A stretch of 64,000 nucleotides of DNA from Cellulomonas xiejunii (GCF_024508315.1 NZ_CP101987.1:1302001-1366000), one strand, 5' to 3'. Shown: positions 9,222 to 17,248, numbered from the stretch's first letter. Numbers and translations: made by a program. The notes: a model not told the origin generated them from the sequence alone.

Positions 9222-9335
9222 CTCGTCCTTTGGCGGCTTCTGAACGGTCAGAAGCCGCCAAAGGACGAGGTCGCCGTCAGGGCTGGGGGTCGACGGGGTC
9301 GGAAGCCGCCAAAGGACGAGTTCGCCGTCAGGGCT
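9222..9335. repeat. Inverted and direct repeat cluster
   Basis: A 22-bp arm at 9222-9243 pairs perfectly with 9248-9269 across an ACGG loop. The core GAAGCCGCCAAAGGACGAG recurs at 9251-9269 and 9302-9320. Each of these copies continues for 15 more bases, giving two 34-bp direct repeats (9251-9284 and 9302-9335) that differ at one base. The last copy runs into the 3' end of the glycosylase-like gene. The hairpin lies between convergent genes and may act as a bidirectional terminator. A 13-base relative differing at one base occurs at 2619-2631. This covers most of the 138-bp gap. Confidence 0.8.
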
Positions 9336-10224
9336 CGGCGTTGACGTGGGTCAGCAGTCGGTGGCGGAGGGTCGTCGAGCGGTCCGCGTAGTCGCGTTGC
9401 CGACGGACGTACTCGGCCTTGCCGTCGGGGGTCTCGATCGCGACCGGCTCCAGCCCGTAGGACGTCACGTCGTACGGGCTGGCCTGCATGTCGGTCGTCC
9501 GGATCTCCCGCGCGAGCTCGAAGCAGTCGAGCAGCAGCCCCCCGGGAACAAGAGGCCCGAGCTTCAGCGCCCACTTGTAGCAGTCCATCGCCGCGTGCAG
9601 GCACCCCGGCTGCTCCATCGCGGTCTGCGTCTCGCGCGTCGGGGACAGCGTGTTGCGCCCGACCGCCTCCGGCGTGAAGAACCGGAACGCGTCGAAGTGC
9701 GTGCAGCGGATGCGGTGCGCCTCGACGACCGCGTCGGTCCCGGCGCCGCCGAGCCGCAGCGGCAGGGGGTGGCGGTGCGCGTCGTCGCCCTCGCGATAGA
9801 CCATCGCCCACTCGTGCAGCCCGAAGCACCCGGTCGCCGCGGGCCGGGACGCGGTCGCGGCGAGCAGCCCGGCGACGAACCGCACGGTGTCCCCGCGGGC
9901 GTCGAGGAACGCCGCGACGTCGAGCGTCACCGTGCCGTCGTCGTCGGTGCGGTACCAGCGCCACGCCGCGTGCGGGGCGGGACCGTCCGGCCCGGCGGCC
10001 AGCGCGACCCCGGCGCCCGGGTGCCACCGGCGCAGCTGGGCAGGCGTCGCCGGGTAGTACTCGAACAGGAAGTCCTCGATCGCGTGCTTCTCGTGCCGGG
10101 AGCGGCGCGCACGGTGCCCGGCGGTGAGCGCGTCGGCGCGCTCGGCGTGCGCGGCGGCGCGCGCCGACCACGTGGCCGCGTCGAGCACGGTCAGGGAAGG
10201 GGCGGCGGACGGGACCACGGGCAC
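9328..10224 (-). CDS. Conserved actinobacterial protein, 3-methyladenine DNA glycosylase-like
   Basis: This is a 298-residue soluble protein resembling a conserved actinobacterial family that databases often label 3-methyladenine DNA glycosylase. Distinctive stretches are EKHAIEDFLFEYYPATP, LRRWHPGAGVAL, CFGLHEWAMVYR and the C-terminal AMDCYKWALKLGPL. I cannot see a classical helix-hairpin-helix or AAG/Tag active-site motif, so the enzymatic label should be treated with caution. GTG 10224 is preceded on its strand by TACCCT and 6 bases, which suggests a leaderless message. The stop codon lies inside a 34-bp repeat that is duplicated 51 bp downstream. Confidence 0.6.
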   Translation of the reverse strand: MPVVPSAAPSLTVLDAATWSARAAAHAERADALTAGHRARRSRHEKHAIEDFLFEYYPATPAQLRRWHPGAGVALAAGPDGPAPHAAWRWYRTDDDGTVTLDVAAFLDARGDTVRFVAGLLAATASRPAATGCFGLHEWAMVYREGDDAHRHPLPLRLGGAGTDAVVEAHRIRCTHFDAFRFFTPEAVGRNTLSPTRETQTAMEQPGCLHAAMDCYKWALKLGPLVPGGLLLDCFELAREIRTTDMQASPYDVTSYGLEPVAIETPDGKAEYVRRQRDYADRSTTLRHRLLTHVNAEP

Positions 10225-10230
10225 AGGTCC

Positions 10231-10236
10231 AGGGTA
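10231..10236 (-). promoter_or_regulatory. -10 box of a leaderless promoter
   Basis: On the minus strand TACCCT is followed by 6 bases and the GTG at 10224. Confidence 0.45.
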
Positions 10237-10279
10237 GGTCGCCCGGCAGGTCCGCCGGTGAGGAGCACGTCGCCGCGGC

Positions 10280-10873
10280 TCAGCCGCCGGGGCAGTCGCC
10301 CGAGCCGCTGTAGCACGTCATGTCCACGTCCTCGACGGGCAGGGGCACGTCGTCCGAGCCCTCGGGCAGGCCGGTCACGATGCGCGCCTCGACCCCCTCC
10401 CGCACGGGCACGAGCCCGTCGGGGCAGTCCACCTCCTCGGTGGTGACGTGTCCCCGTTCGCCGACAGCGCCGTCGGCGGAGCCGGTGGTGGCGGTGGTCC
10501 TCATGCAGGCCCCGACCATCCCCTCGCCGTACCCACCCGCGTCGTCGAGGGCCCGCATCGCGATCGCGACGACGAGCTCGACGCGGCCGTCGTCACCGGT
10601 CGAGGCGCGCACGTCCTCGATCAGCGTCTCCTCGACGAACGCGTCGACGACCGACTGCCCCGTGGCCTCGGGGTCGCGTGAACGGACGGCCAGCATGCCG
10701 CGGTGGACGCTGTGGGCCACCAGAACGAGCTGGCCCGACTCCGTGCCGAGCTCGGCGGGGGCGGCCGACCCGCTGCAACCACCCGTCACCGCGGCGAGCG
10801 CGAGCGACGCGACCACCAGCGGGTGGGCGGTCCGCCGTCGGGGCCGTGCGGGATGAACGGGAGCCGCGTGCAT
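10280..10873 (-). CDS. Secreted lipoprotein of unknown function
   Basis: This is a 197-residue protein starting at ATG 10873, with GGAG four bases upstream. The N terminus has an Arg-rich segment, a hydrophobic stretch (PLVVASLALAAV) and a lipobox ending in TGGC with the lipidated Cys at position 33. The mature part is acidic and has further cysteines near the end (DMTCYSGSGDCPGG). I do not recognise a domain. It is divergent from the PNPOx-like gene and is probably anchored to the outer face of the membrane. Confidence 0.72.
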   Translation of the reverse strand: MHAAPVHPARPRRRTAHPLVVASLALAAVTGGCSGSAAPAELGTESGQLVLVAHSVHRGMLAVRSRDPEATGQSVVDAFVEETLIEDVRASTGDDGRVELVVAIAMRALDDAGGYGEGMVGACMRTTATTGSADGAVGERGHVTTEEVDCPDGLVPVREGVEARIVTGLPEGSDDVPLPVEDVDMTCYSGSGDCPGG

Positions 10874-11005
10874 GACGCTCCGATCGGTCGCGGGAGGGTT
10901 CGTGACCGTAGCAGGTCGGGCACGGGGGAGACCGGGACGAAGGGGACGGGTCGGATCTCCTCGCGCGGTGTCCGCCGGTTGCCCCGGGTGCCGCCCGCGG
11001 GCAGG

Positions 11006-11659
11006 GTGACGCTCGTGCGCGAGCTGCTGCGGTCCCTGCCTGCCCTGTCCGGCGACGCGCCCGCCTTCGACCCCGACGCGGCCCCGGACGACCCGCTCGA
11101 GCTGTTCGCGACGTGGTTCGCCACCGCCGTCGAACGCGGCGTCCCCGAGCCGCACGCCGCGACCCTCGCGACCGCGGACGCCGACGGCCGTCCCTCGGCC
11201 CGCGTGCTCGTCCTCAAGGACCTCGATGCCGACGGCCTCGCGTTCGCGACCGACGCCCGCAGCGCGAAGGCGGGGGACCTGGCGGTGAACCCGCAGGCGG
11301 CGGTCAGCTTCTGGTGGCAGCCGGTGGTGCGGCAGGTGCGGGTCGCCGGTGCCGCGCGGTACCTCGGGGACGGGGTCTCCGCGGACGACTACCTCGCGCG
11401 GTCGCCCGCGTCGCGTGCCGCTGCCGCGGGCGTGCGCCCGGAGGAGCCCCTGCCGTCGGTCGCGCACCTGCGGCACGCCATGACGCAGGCGCGCGAGCGG
11501 ATCGACGCCGAGCCGGGCTTCGTCCTGCCGACCTGGCAGGCCTGGCTCGTGGTCCCCGAGGTCGTGGAGTTCTGGCAGGGCAGCGCGGACCGCGCGCATG
11601 TCCGCCTGGTGTACCGGCGCGACGTCGCGGGCTGGTCGCACGGCCTCGTCTGGCCGTGA
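11006..11659 (+). CDS. Pyridoxamine 5'-phosphate oxidase-family protein (PdxH-like)
   Basis: This is a 217-residue flavin-binding split-barrel protein. The N-terminal half contains ATLATADADGRPSARVLVLKDLDADGL, the FMN-binding stretch of pyridoxine or pyridoxamine phosphate oxidases. It is followed by AAVSFWWQPVVRQVRVAGAA and the C-terminal EFWQGSADRAHVRLVYRRD, which matches the PNPOx dimerisation domain. The order and length fit PdxH, the FMN enzyme that oxidises pyridoxamine or pyridoxine phosphate to pyridoxal 5'-phosphate. A second GTG at 11015 follows CAGGGT plus 7 bases and could be a leaderless start. The next transcription unit, the cysteine leader, begins 34 bases after the stop. Confidence 0.8.
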   Translation: MTLVRELLRSLPALSGDAPAFDPDAAPDDPLELFATWFATAVERGVPEPHAATLATADADGRPSARVLVLKDLDADGLAFATDARSAKAGDLAVNPQAAVSFWWQPVVRQVRVAGAARYLGDGVSADDYLARSPASRAAAAGVRPEEPLPSVAHLRHAMTQARERIDAEPGFVLPTWQAWLVVPEVVEFWQGSADRAHVRLVYRRDVAGWSHGLVWP

Positions 11660-11692
11660 CGAGGGCCACGCCGAGTCCGCCCGGGGTCGGTG

Positions 11693-11698
11693 TAGGGT
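11693..11698 (+). promoter_or_regulatory. -10 box for the cysteine leader transcript
   Basis: TAGGGT matches the TAGGNT form seen repeatedly in this window. Seven bases separate it from the leader ATG, so the leader peptide would be translated from a leaderless transcript. Confidence 0.6.
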
Positions 11699-11705
11699 CT
11701 GCCGC

Positions 11706-11774
11706 ATGACCACGACCCCGCGTGCCACCTGCGCCGCCACGTGTCGTCGTCATTCCTGTCGCTGCTGTCGCTGA
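11706..11774 (+). CDS. Cysteine-rich leader peptide (attenuator sORF)
   Basis: This is a 22-codon ORF ending in CRRHSCRCCR, with five Cys codons at positions 9, 13, 18, 20 and 21, the last two adjacent. It begins 7 bases after a TAGGGT -10 box and ends 170 bases before the substrate-binding lipoprotein of a cystine-type ABC transporter. Short leaderless ORFs with clustered Cys codons are known in mycobacteria to act as cysteine-responsive attenuators of sulfur and cysteine genes. The same role is inferred here. When charged Cys-tRNA is scarce, a ribosome should stall on the Cys codons and change the fold of the RNA downstream. The arginine content suggests the peptide itself has no structure. 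Confidence 0.75.
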   Translation: MTTTPRATCAATCRRHSCRCCR

Positions 11775-11869
11775 CACGCCTCGACCCCGCCGGACCGCTC
11801 CGGCCCCCCCACCCGCGCGACGCGAACCGTCCGCTCCGGTGGCACCCACCCCCGTCCCGTGGTGCTCTC

Positions 11870-11940
11870 GTCTCTCCTGACCCTTCCCGGGCCTCGTGCC
11901 CGCTCGCGAGAGACCGCTGCCCCCGCGCCCCGAAAGGCCC
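11870..11940 (+). promoter_or_regulatory. Possible attenuator or RBS-sequestering structure of the cystine operon
   Basis: GTCTCTC at 11870-11876 pairs with GAGAGAC at 11908-11914, enclosing an inner hairpin CGGGC/GCCCG at 11888-11902. The inner strand GGGCCT (11889-11894) can instead pair with AGGCCC at 11935-11940, which overlaps the GAAAGG ribosome-binding site of the next gene. The two folds are mutually exclusive. A smaller hairpin, GCCGGA-CCGC-TCCGGC, lies just after the leader stop. Confidence 0.45.
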
Positions 11941-11944
11941 AGCC

Positions 11945-12730
11945 ATGCTCCGCACGTCGCACCGACTGCTCGTCCTGCCCGTCGTCCTCGCCGTCGGTGC
12001 GCTGGCCGCCTGCTCGTCCGGCGACGAGGCGCCCCAGGGGGCCGCGGGCTCCGAGGCCGGCGTGCTGCGCGTCGGCACGGAGGGCACGTACTCGCCGTTC
12101 AGCTTCCACGACGCCGACGGCGAGCTGACCGGCTACGACGTGGAGGTCGTCACGGCCGTCGCGGACGAGCTGGGCCTCGACGTCGAGTTCTCGGAGACCA
12201 CCTGGGACTCGATCTTCGCGGGGCTCGAGGCGGAGCGGTACGACGTCATCGCCAACCAGGTCACGGTCAACGACGAGCGGGCCGGGAAGTACGACCTCAG
12301 CGAGCCGTACACCGTGTCGACGGGCGTCGCGCTGGTGGCCGCGGACAACGACGCCGTGACGTCGCTCGCCGACGTCTCGGGCCTGACCGCCGCGCAGTCC
12401 GCGACGTCGAACTGGTCGCAGGTCGCCACCGACGCGGGTGCGACGGTGGAGTCGGTCGAGGGCCTCACGCAGGCGGTCGCGCTGCTCAAGCAGGGGCGCA
12501 TCGACGTGACGTTCAACGACGACCTCGCGGTGCTCGACTACCTCAAGCAGTCCGGCGACACGTCGGTGAAGATCGCCTTCGAGACCGGCGACACCGTCGA
12601 GCAGGCGTTCGCGCTGCGCAAGGGGTCGGACCTCACGGTCCGCATCGACGAGGCCCTGGCGTCGTTGCGCGCCGACGGCACGCTCACGCAGATCTCGGAG
12701 AAGTGGTTCGGTGACGACGTCACCCAGTGA
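11945..12730 (+). CDS. Cystine/amino-acid ABC transporter, substrate-binding lipoprotein
   Basis: This is a 261-residue extracellular binding protein with a lipoprotein signal ending LAAC (Cys 23). The mature part follows family 3 solute-binding proteins: GTYSPFSFHDADGELTGYDVE, then TWDSIFAGLEAERYDVIANQV, AQSATSNWSQ and the closing region FNDDLAVLDYLK. These phrases closely resemble TcyA/FliY-type cystine-binding proteins. It is the first gene of a binding protein, permease and ATPase set, all on the plus strand. The Cys-rich leader 170 bases upstream independently supports cystine or cysteine as the ligand. ATG 11945 is preceded by GAAAGG. Confidence 0.9.
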   Translation: MLRTSHRLLVLPVVLAVGALAACSSGDEAPQGAAGSEAGVLRVGTEGTYSPFSFHDADGELTGYDVEVVTAVADELGLDVEFSETTWDSIFAGLEAERYDVIANQVTVNDERAGKYDLSEPYTVSTGVALVAADNDAVTSLADVSGLTAAQSATSNWSQVATDAGATVESVEGLTQAVALLKQGRIDVTFNDDLAVLDYLKQSGDTSVKIAFETGDTVEQAFALRKGSDLTVRIDEALASLRADGTLTQISEKWFGDDVTQ

Positions 12731-12772
12731 GCCGGACGGGACGCGAGGGCGTGCGATGAGCCGGGGTGACGC

Positions 12773-13441
12773 ATGACGGGGGACACCTGGGACCTCGTCG
12801 TCTCGTCGATCGGCCCGCTGCTGTCGGGCGCGATCCGCGGCACGATCCCGCTGACGCTGATCTCGTTCGCCATCGGGCTCGTCCTCGCGCTCGTCGTCGC
12901 CCTCGCGCGGCTGTCGCGGAACCGCCTCGTGTCCGGTGCGGCGCGCGTCTACATCTCGTTGATCCGCGGCACGCCGCTGCTCGTGCAGCTGTTCATCATC
13001 TTCTACGCCCTGCCGTCGCTGGGGCTGGTCATCGACCCGTTCCCGTCGGCGGTCGTCGCGTTCTCGCTGAACGTCGGCGGGTACGCGGCCGAGACGATCC
13101 GCGCCGCGATCCTGTCGGTGCCCCGCGGGCAGTGGGAGGCCGCCGCGACGATCGGCCTGGACCACCGCCTGACGCTGCAGCGCGTCGTGCTGCCGCAGGC
13201 CCTGCGCGTCGCGGTGCCGCCGCTGTCCAACACCTTCATCTCGCTGGTCAAGGACACGTCGCTCGCCTCGACGATCATGGTCACCGAGCTGCTGCGCAAG
13301 GCGCAGGAGATCGCGGCGCCGACGTACGAGTTCATGACCCTGTACTCGCTGGCGGCGGTCATCTACTGGCTCATCTGCCTGGTGCTGTCGACCGGGCAGT
13401 CGCGCCTCGAGCGCCGCCTCGACCGGTTCGTGGCGCACTGA
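12773..13441 (+). CDS. Cystine/amino-acid ABC transporter permease
   Basis: This is a 222-residue inner-membrane permease of the polar amino-acid uptake family, with about five hydrophobic segments. LIRGTPLLVQLFIIFYALP is characteristic of the family, and the EAA loop EAAATIGLDHRLTLQRVVLPQA is the contact site for the ATPase. It starts at ATG 12773 after GGGGTG, 42 bases after the binding-protein gene. It is followed without a gap by the ATPase gene and should form a homodimer in the transporter. Confidence 0.92.
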   Translation: MTGDTWDLVVSSIGPLLSGAIRGTIPLTLISFAIGLVLALVVALARLSRNRLVSGAARVYISLIRGTPLLVQLFIIFYALPSLGLVIDPFPSAVVAFSLNVGGYAAETIRAAILSVPRGQWEAAATIGLDHRLTLQRVVLPQALRVAVPPLSNTFISLVKDTSLASTIMVTELLRKAQEIAAPTYEFMTLYSLAAVIYWLICLVLSTGQSRLERRLDRFVAH

Positions 13442-13454
13442 CGTGGGAGACGAC

Positions 13455-14237
13455 ATGACGAGCGACGCGACCACGCCTGCCGATGCCCGGCCGCTGGTGG
13501 AGGTCCGGGGCCTGGAGAAGTCCTTCGGGGAGCTGCACGTGCTGCGCGGCATCGACCTGACCGTCGACCGCGGCAGCGTCACCGTGCTCATCGGCCCGTC
13601 CGGCTCCGGCAAGACGACCCTCCTGCGCTGCCTCAACTCCTTGGAGATCCCCGACGCGGGCACGGTGCGGGTGGACGACGTCGAGCTCGACCTGACGCGT
13701 CGCCCCACGCGTGCCGAGCTGCGGCGTCTGCGCGCGACCTCCGGCATGGTGTTCCAGTCCCATCAGCTCTTCCCGCACCGCACGGCGCTGCAGAACGTCA
13801 CGGAGGGGCCGCTGTTCGCCCAGCGGCGCCCAGCCGGTGAGGTGGTGCTCGAGGCGACGGCGCTGCTCGCGAAGGTCGGGCTCGCCGACAAGGCCGACGC
13901 GTACCCGCACGAGCTGTCGGGCGGTCAGCAGCAGCGTGTGGGGATCGCCCGTGCCCTGGCGCTGCGCCCGCGGCTCCTGCTGTTCGACGAGCCGACGTCC
14001 GCGCTGGACCCCGAGACCGTGGGGGAGGTGCTCGCCGTCATGCGTGACCTGGCGGCGGAGGGCTGGACGATGGTCGTCGTGACGCACGAGATCAGGTTCG
14101 CGCGCCAGGTGGCCGACCACGTCGTCTTCATGGACGGCGGTGTCGTCGTCGAGGAGGGGCAGCCTGACGACGTGCTGGCCGACCCGCGCCACGAGCGCAC
14201 GCGGCGGTTCCTGCAGCGGATCCTCGACCCGCTCTGA
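13455..14237 (+). CDS. Cystine/amino-acid ABC transporter ATP-binding protein
   Basis: This is a 260-residue ATPase of the polar amino-acid uptake group. It has Walker A GPSGSGKTT, a Q-loop in GMVFQSHQLFPHRTALQNV, the signature LSGGQQQRVGIARAL, Walker B LLLFDEPTSALD and the switch His in VVVTHE. GTG 13443 is in frame, but GGGAGA lies 7 bases before ATG 13455, so that start is chosen. It closes the cystine operon. The gene downstream is convergent after 16 bases, and no hairpin is visible between them. Confidence 0.92.
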   Translation: MTSDATTPADARPLVEVRGLEKSFGELHVLRGIDLTVDRGSVTVLIGPSGSGKTTLLRCLNSLEIPDAGTVRVDDVELDLTRRPTRAELRRLRATSGMVFQSHQLFPHRTALQNVTEGPLFAQRRPAGEVVLEATALLAKVGLADKADAYPHELSGGQQQRVGIARALALRPRLLLFDEPTSALDPETVGEVLAVMRDLAAEGWTMVVVTHEIRFARQVADHVVFMDGGVVVEEGQPDDVLADPRHERTRRFLQRILDPL

Positions 14238-14253
14238 GCCCTACGTCGCCCGG

Positions 14254-15372
14254 TCAGCGCGCCGGGTCGTCGACGGGGTCGGTGCGCGGGTCGTCGTGCG
14301 CACGTGCCGGGGCCGGTCCGTCCCCCGGCTCGGGGCGCGGGGGCAGCGTGTCAGGTGCGACGTCCGCGGCGCGCACGGACACGGCGTGCAGCAGGGTCTC
14401 CAGCGGGCCGCGTCCCACGGTGGCGTGCCACAGCCAGCAGAACCCGACGGTGACCAGCAGGAACGCCAGCCAGCTCGTGGCGGTCGGCTGCCAGACCACG
14501 TCGTCGCCCAGCACGGCGATGGCCAGGAGCTGCCCGGTGTACGCCGTCAGGGCGAGCGCGCCCGTCGCCGACACGGGCGCCAGCGCGCGCGGCCACCGCA
14601 CGCCGACGGCCAGGCAGACGGCGAGCACCAGCAGGCACGTGCCGGTGTTGCCGGTGACCTCGAAGAACGTCGACGAGTGGGGCTCCGCCGTCGTCAGCTC
14701 GGTGACCCGCCCGAGCAGGAGCCGCGCCGCCCACGCACCGCCGTGACCCAGCACGACGAGCCCCGCACCCCAGGCGGCCAGCGCCGCGTGCGTGCGTCCG
14801 GCGCGCAGGTCGCTGCGGCCCACCGCGAGCCCGACCAGCACGTACGCGATCCACACGATGGCCGGGTAGTACTCGCCGAGCAGCACCGTCAGCAGGTCCA
14901 GCGGTCGGGCGTCGTCGACCTCGACGTGCCCGGCGAGCTGCTGGCGCAGCACGGGCCCGAGCAGCGCGACGACGGTGGCCGCGACGACCAGCGCCCAGCG
15001 CGGCCACCGCAGCACCGCCGTGCCGGCCGCGAAGAGCGCGGCGTAGACGACGAGGATCACGACGACGGGCGTCTCGAGGAGAACCAGGCCCGTCCCGAGG
15101 ACCACGAGCAGCACGGCACGCACGAGGATCCGCAGCCGCGCCTGGACCAGGCGCGTGCCCAGGACCGGGGCTTCCCCGCCGGACAGCAGCGCGAGGCCCA
15201 CGCCTGCCAGCAGGACGAACAGCGCGGACGGCCGGCCGTCCGCGAGCTGCGCCCAGCCGCCGGGCGGGAAGGTGCGCTCGGGGTCGGCCAGGCCGACGTG
15301 CGCGGTCACCATGCCGAGCACGGCGAGTCCACGGGCGGTGTCCACCCCGACGATGCGTCGCACCCTGGGCAT
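14254..15372 (-). CDS. Multi-pass membrane acyltransferase-like protein (HGSNAT/DUF418 type)
   Basis: This is a 372-residue protein with about ten hydrophobic segments. The opening VDTARGLAVLGMVTAH is the hallmark of the heparan-alpha-glucosaminide acetyltransferase/DUF418 superfamily, which includes membrane O-acetyltransferases. Later stretches ATGALALTAYTGQLL and the C-terminal membrane helices fit the same family. The final 35 residues are a hydrophilic, Pro- and Asp-rich tail. ATG 15372 is used as the start. GTG 15363 lies 7 bases after TAGCAT and could be a leaderless start instead. The substrate is unknown, and a role in modifying a cell-envelope glycan is possible but not shown. Confidence 0.72.
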   Translation of the reverse strand: MPRVRRIVGVDTARGLAVLGMVTAHVGLADPERTFPPGGWAQLADGRPSALFVLLAGVGLALLSGGEAPVLGTRLVQARLRILVRAVLLVVLGTGLVLLETPVVVILVVYAALFAAGTAVLRWPRWALVVAATVVALLGPVLRQQLAGHVEVDDARPLDLLTVLLGEYYPAIVWIAYVLVGLAVGRSDLRAGRTHAALAAWGAGLVVLGHGGAWAARLLLGRVTELTTAEPHSSTFFEVTGNTGTCLLVLAVCLAVGVRWPRALAPVSATGALALTAYTGQLLAIAVLGDDVVWQPTATSWLAFLLVTVGFCWLWHATVGRGPLETLLHAVSVRAADVAPDTLPPRPEPGDGPAPARAHDDPRTDPVDDPAR

Positions 15373-15487
15373 GCTAGACGCGCACGTCGAGGTCCGCCCC
15401 GGGTGGCGCACGCGGTGCAGTGCGCACCGGTTCTCAGCATGTGACCTCATCCGTCCCGGACCTTGGTCCAGTGGCCGGGCGCGCGCC

Positions 15488-15493
15488 TACAGT
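15488..15493 (+). promoter_or_regulatory. -10 box of a leaderless promoter
   Basis: TACAGT lies 5 bases before the GTG at 15499 of the methyltransferase gene. Confidence 0.45.
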
Positions 15494-15498
15494 GCTCT

Positions 15499-16317
15499 GT
15501 GACCACGCGGACCCACGACGTCTACACGCACGGCCACCACGAGAGCGTGCTGCGCTCGCACAGGTGGCGCACGGCGGAGAACTCTGCCGGCTACCTGCTG
15601 CCGGTTCTGGTGCCAGGCCAGCGACTGCTCGACGTGGGGTGCGGTCCGGGCACCGTCACGGTGGACCTCGCGTCCCGCGTCGCCCCGGGCGAGGTCGTGG
15701 GTGTCGACCGGTCCGCCGCCGTGCTGGCCGTCGCCACCGAGCACGCGGCCGAGAAGGGCGCGGCGAACGTGCGCTTCGAGGTCGGCGACGCGTACGCGCT
15801 GGAGTTCGAGGACGACACCTTCGACGTCGTGCACGCGCACCAGGTGCTGCAGCACCTCACGGACCCCGTGGCGGCGCTGCGCGAGATGCGCCGCGTGACG
15901 CGTCCCGGCGGTGTCGTCGCCGTGCGCGACGCGGACTACGCGGGCATGACGTGGTACCCCGCGCACCCCGGCCTCGACGAGTGGCAGGCGCTGTACCACG
16001 AGGTCACGCAGGCCAACGGCGCGGAGGCGGACGCCGGCCGGCGCCTGCTCTCGTGGGTGCGGCAGGCCGGTTTCGACCCGGCGGGCGTCGCGCCCGGGGC
16101 GGGTGTGTGGTGCTACGCGACCCCCGAGGACCGGACGTGGTGGGCGAGCCTGTGGGCCGACCGGTGCGTCGCGTCGAACTTCGCCGTGCAGGCGATGGGC
16201 CACCACCTCGCCGACGAGGTCGCGCTCGAGCTGCTGGCCGACGCGTGGCGCGAGTGGGGGACCTCGCCGGACGGCTGGTTCATGGTCCCGCACGGCGAGG
16301 TGCTCGCCCGCGCCTGA
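15499..16317 (+). CDS. Class I SAM-dependent methyltransferase (UbiE/MenG-like)
   Basis: This is a 272-residue soluble methyltransferase. Motif I is LLDVGCGPGTVTVDLA. The acidic residue that binds the ribose is in GVDRSAAVL, and the later motifs VGDAYALEFEDDTFDVVHAHQVLQHL and RVTRPGGVVAVRD are complete. The N-terminal THGHHESVLRSHRWRTAENSAGYL is typical of a group of small-molecule methyltransferases related to UbiE. An in-frame GTG lies further upstream at 15463, but the TACAGT -10 box favours GTG 15499. The substrate cannot be inferred, and the gene is not in an operon with a biosynthetic pathway. Confidence 0.85.
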   Translation: MTTRTHDVYTHGHHESVLRSHRWRTAENSAGYLLPVLVPGQRLLDVGCGPGTVTVDLASRVAPGEVVGVDRSAAVLAVATEHAAEKGAANVRFEVGDAYALEFEDDTFDVVHAHQVLQHLTDPVAALREMRRVTRPGGVVAVRDADYAGMTWYPAHPGLDEWQALYHEVTQANGAEADAGRRLLSWVRQAGFDPAGVAPGAGVWCYATPEDRTWWASLWADRCVASNFAVQAMGHHLADEVALELLADAWREWGTSPDGWFMVPHGEVLARA

Positions 16318-16334
16318 GGCGTCCGGGTCGGACT

Positions 16335-16340
16335 TAGGCT
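16335..16340 (+). promoter_or_regulatory. -10 box of a leaderless promoter
   Basis: TAGGCT, then 6 bases, then the GTG at 16347. Confidence 0.5.
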
Positions 16341-16346
16341 GGGCCC

Positions 16347-17135
16347 GTGCGCATCGCCAGGTTCACCAACGGTTCCGACCCCCGCTACGCGCTCGTCGAG
16401 GGCGAGCCCGGCCACGAGGAGCTCGTCGTCATCACGGGCGACCCCATCTACACGCCGGTGCAGCCCACGGGCGAGCGCGTCCGCCTCGACGACGACGGCG
16501 TGCGCCTGCTCGCGCCCGTCATCCCGCGGTCCAAGATCATCGGGGTCGGGCGCAACTACGCCGCCCACGCGGCCGAGCACGGCAACGACGTCCCCACGTC
16601 GCCGCTGCTGTTCCTCAAGCCCAACACCTCCGTGATCGGCCCCGACGACCCGATCGTGCTGCCGGACTGGACCGAGCACGTCGAGCACGAGGCCGAGCTG
16701 GCCGTCGTCATCGGCAAGGTCACCAAGGACGTGCCGCCGGAGCGTGCGCTCCACCACGTGTTCGGGTACACCGTCGCCAACGACGTCACGGCACGCGACA
16801 TCCAGCGCTCCGACGAGCAGTGGACGCGCGCCAAGGGTTTCGACACCTCCTGCCCGCTGGGCCCGTGGATCGTGCCCGGTCTGGACGTCGACGACCTCGC
16901 GGTGACCGCCCGCGTCAACGGCGAGAGCCGGCAGGACGGCCGCACGTCGCAGATGGTGTTCGACGTGGCGTACCTGGTCTCGTACGTCTCGGAGGTCTTC
17001 ACGCTGCTCCCGGGCGACGTCATCCTCACCGGCACGCCGGCGGGCGTCGGCCGCCTGGAGCACCGCGACGTCGTCGAGGTCGAGGTCGAGGAGATCGGCG
17101 TGCTGCGGAACCCGGTGCTGCGCCGGACCCCGTAG
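16347..17135 (+). CDS. Fumarylacetoacetate hydrolase-family protein
   Basis: This is a 262-residue metal-dependent hydrolase or decarboxylase of the FAH superfamily. IIGVGRNYAAHAAEHGN opens the catalytic domain. The Mg2+ ligands are visible in VEHEAELAVVIGK (Glu-x-Glu) and in GYTVANDVTARDIQ (Asp). The closing region LLPGDVILTGTPAGVG is typical of 2-hydroxyhepta-2,4-diene-1,7-dioate isomerase-like and oxaloacetate decarboxylase-like members. A short N-terminal domain precedes it. The gene is monocistronic, with a TAGGCT -10 box 6 bases before its GTG and no RBS. The substrate is undetermined, and ring-cleavage products or 2-oxo diacids are the usual ones for the family. Confidence 0.9.
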   Translation: MRIARFTNGSDPRYALVEGEPGHEELVVITGDPIYTPVQPTGERVRLDDDGVRLLAPVIPRSKIIGVGRNYAAHAAEHGNDVPTSPLLFLKPNTSVIGPDDPIVLPDWTEHVEHEAELAVVIGKVTKDVPPERALHHVFGYTVANDVTARDIQRSDEQWTRAKGFDTSCPLGPWIVPGLDVDDLAVTARVNGESRQDGRTSQMVFDVAYLVSYVSEVFTLLPGDVILTGTPAGVGRLEHRDVVEVEVEEIGVLRNPVLRRTP

Positions 17136-17248
17136 CCCTGGCCGCCCGGGGGCGCCCCGTCCAGCGTGGCTGACCAAGCGCTGTACTCGTACTGGCTGGT
17201 CGACGTCCACGCCGTCCCCGCCCGCTGAGAGGGCCGCGGAGCGTCCGG

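Noticed and set aside
17166-17228. 20-codon ORF between the FAH gene and the alarmone synthetase gene
   Set aside because: It has no promoter box, ribosome site or clustered regulatory codons, and no downstream gene on its strand close enough to control.
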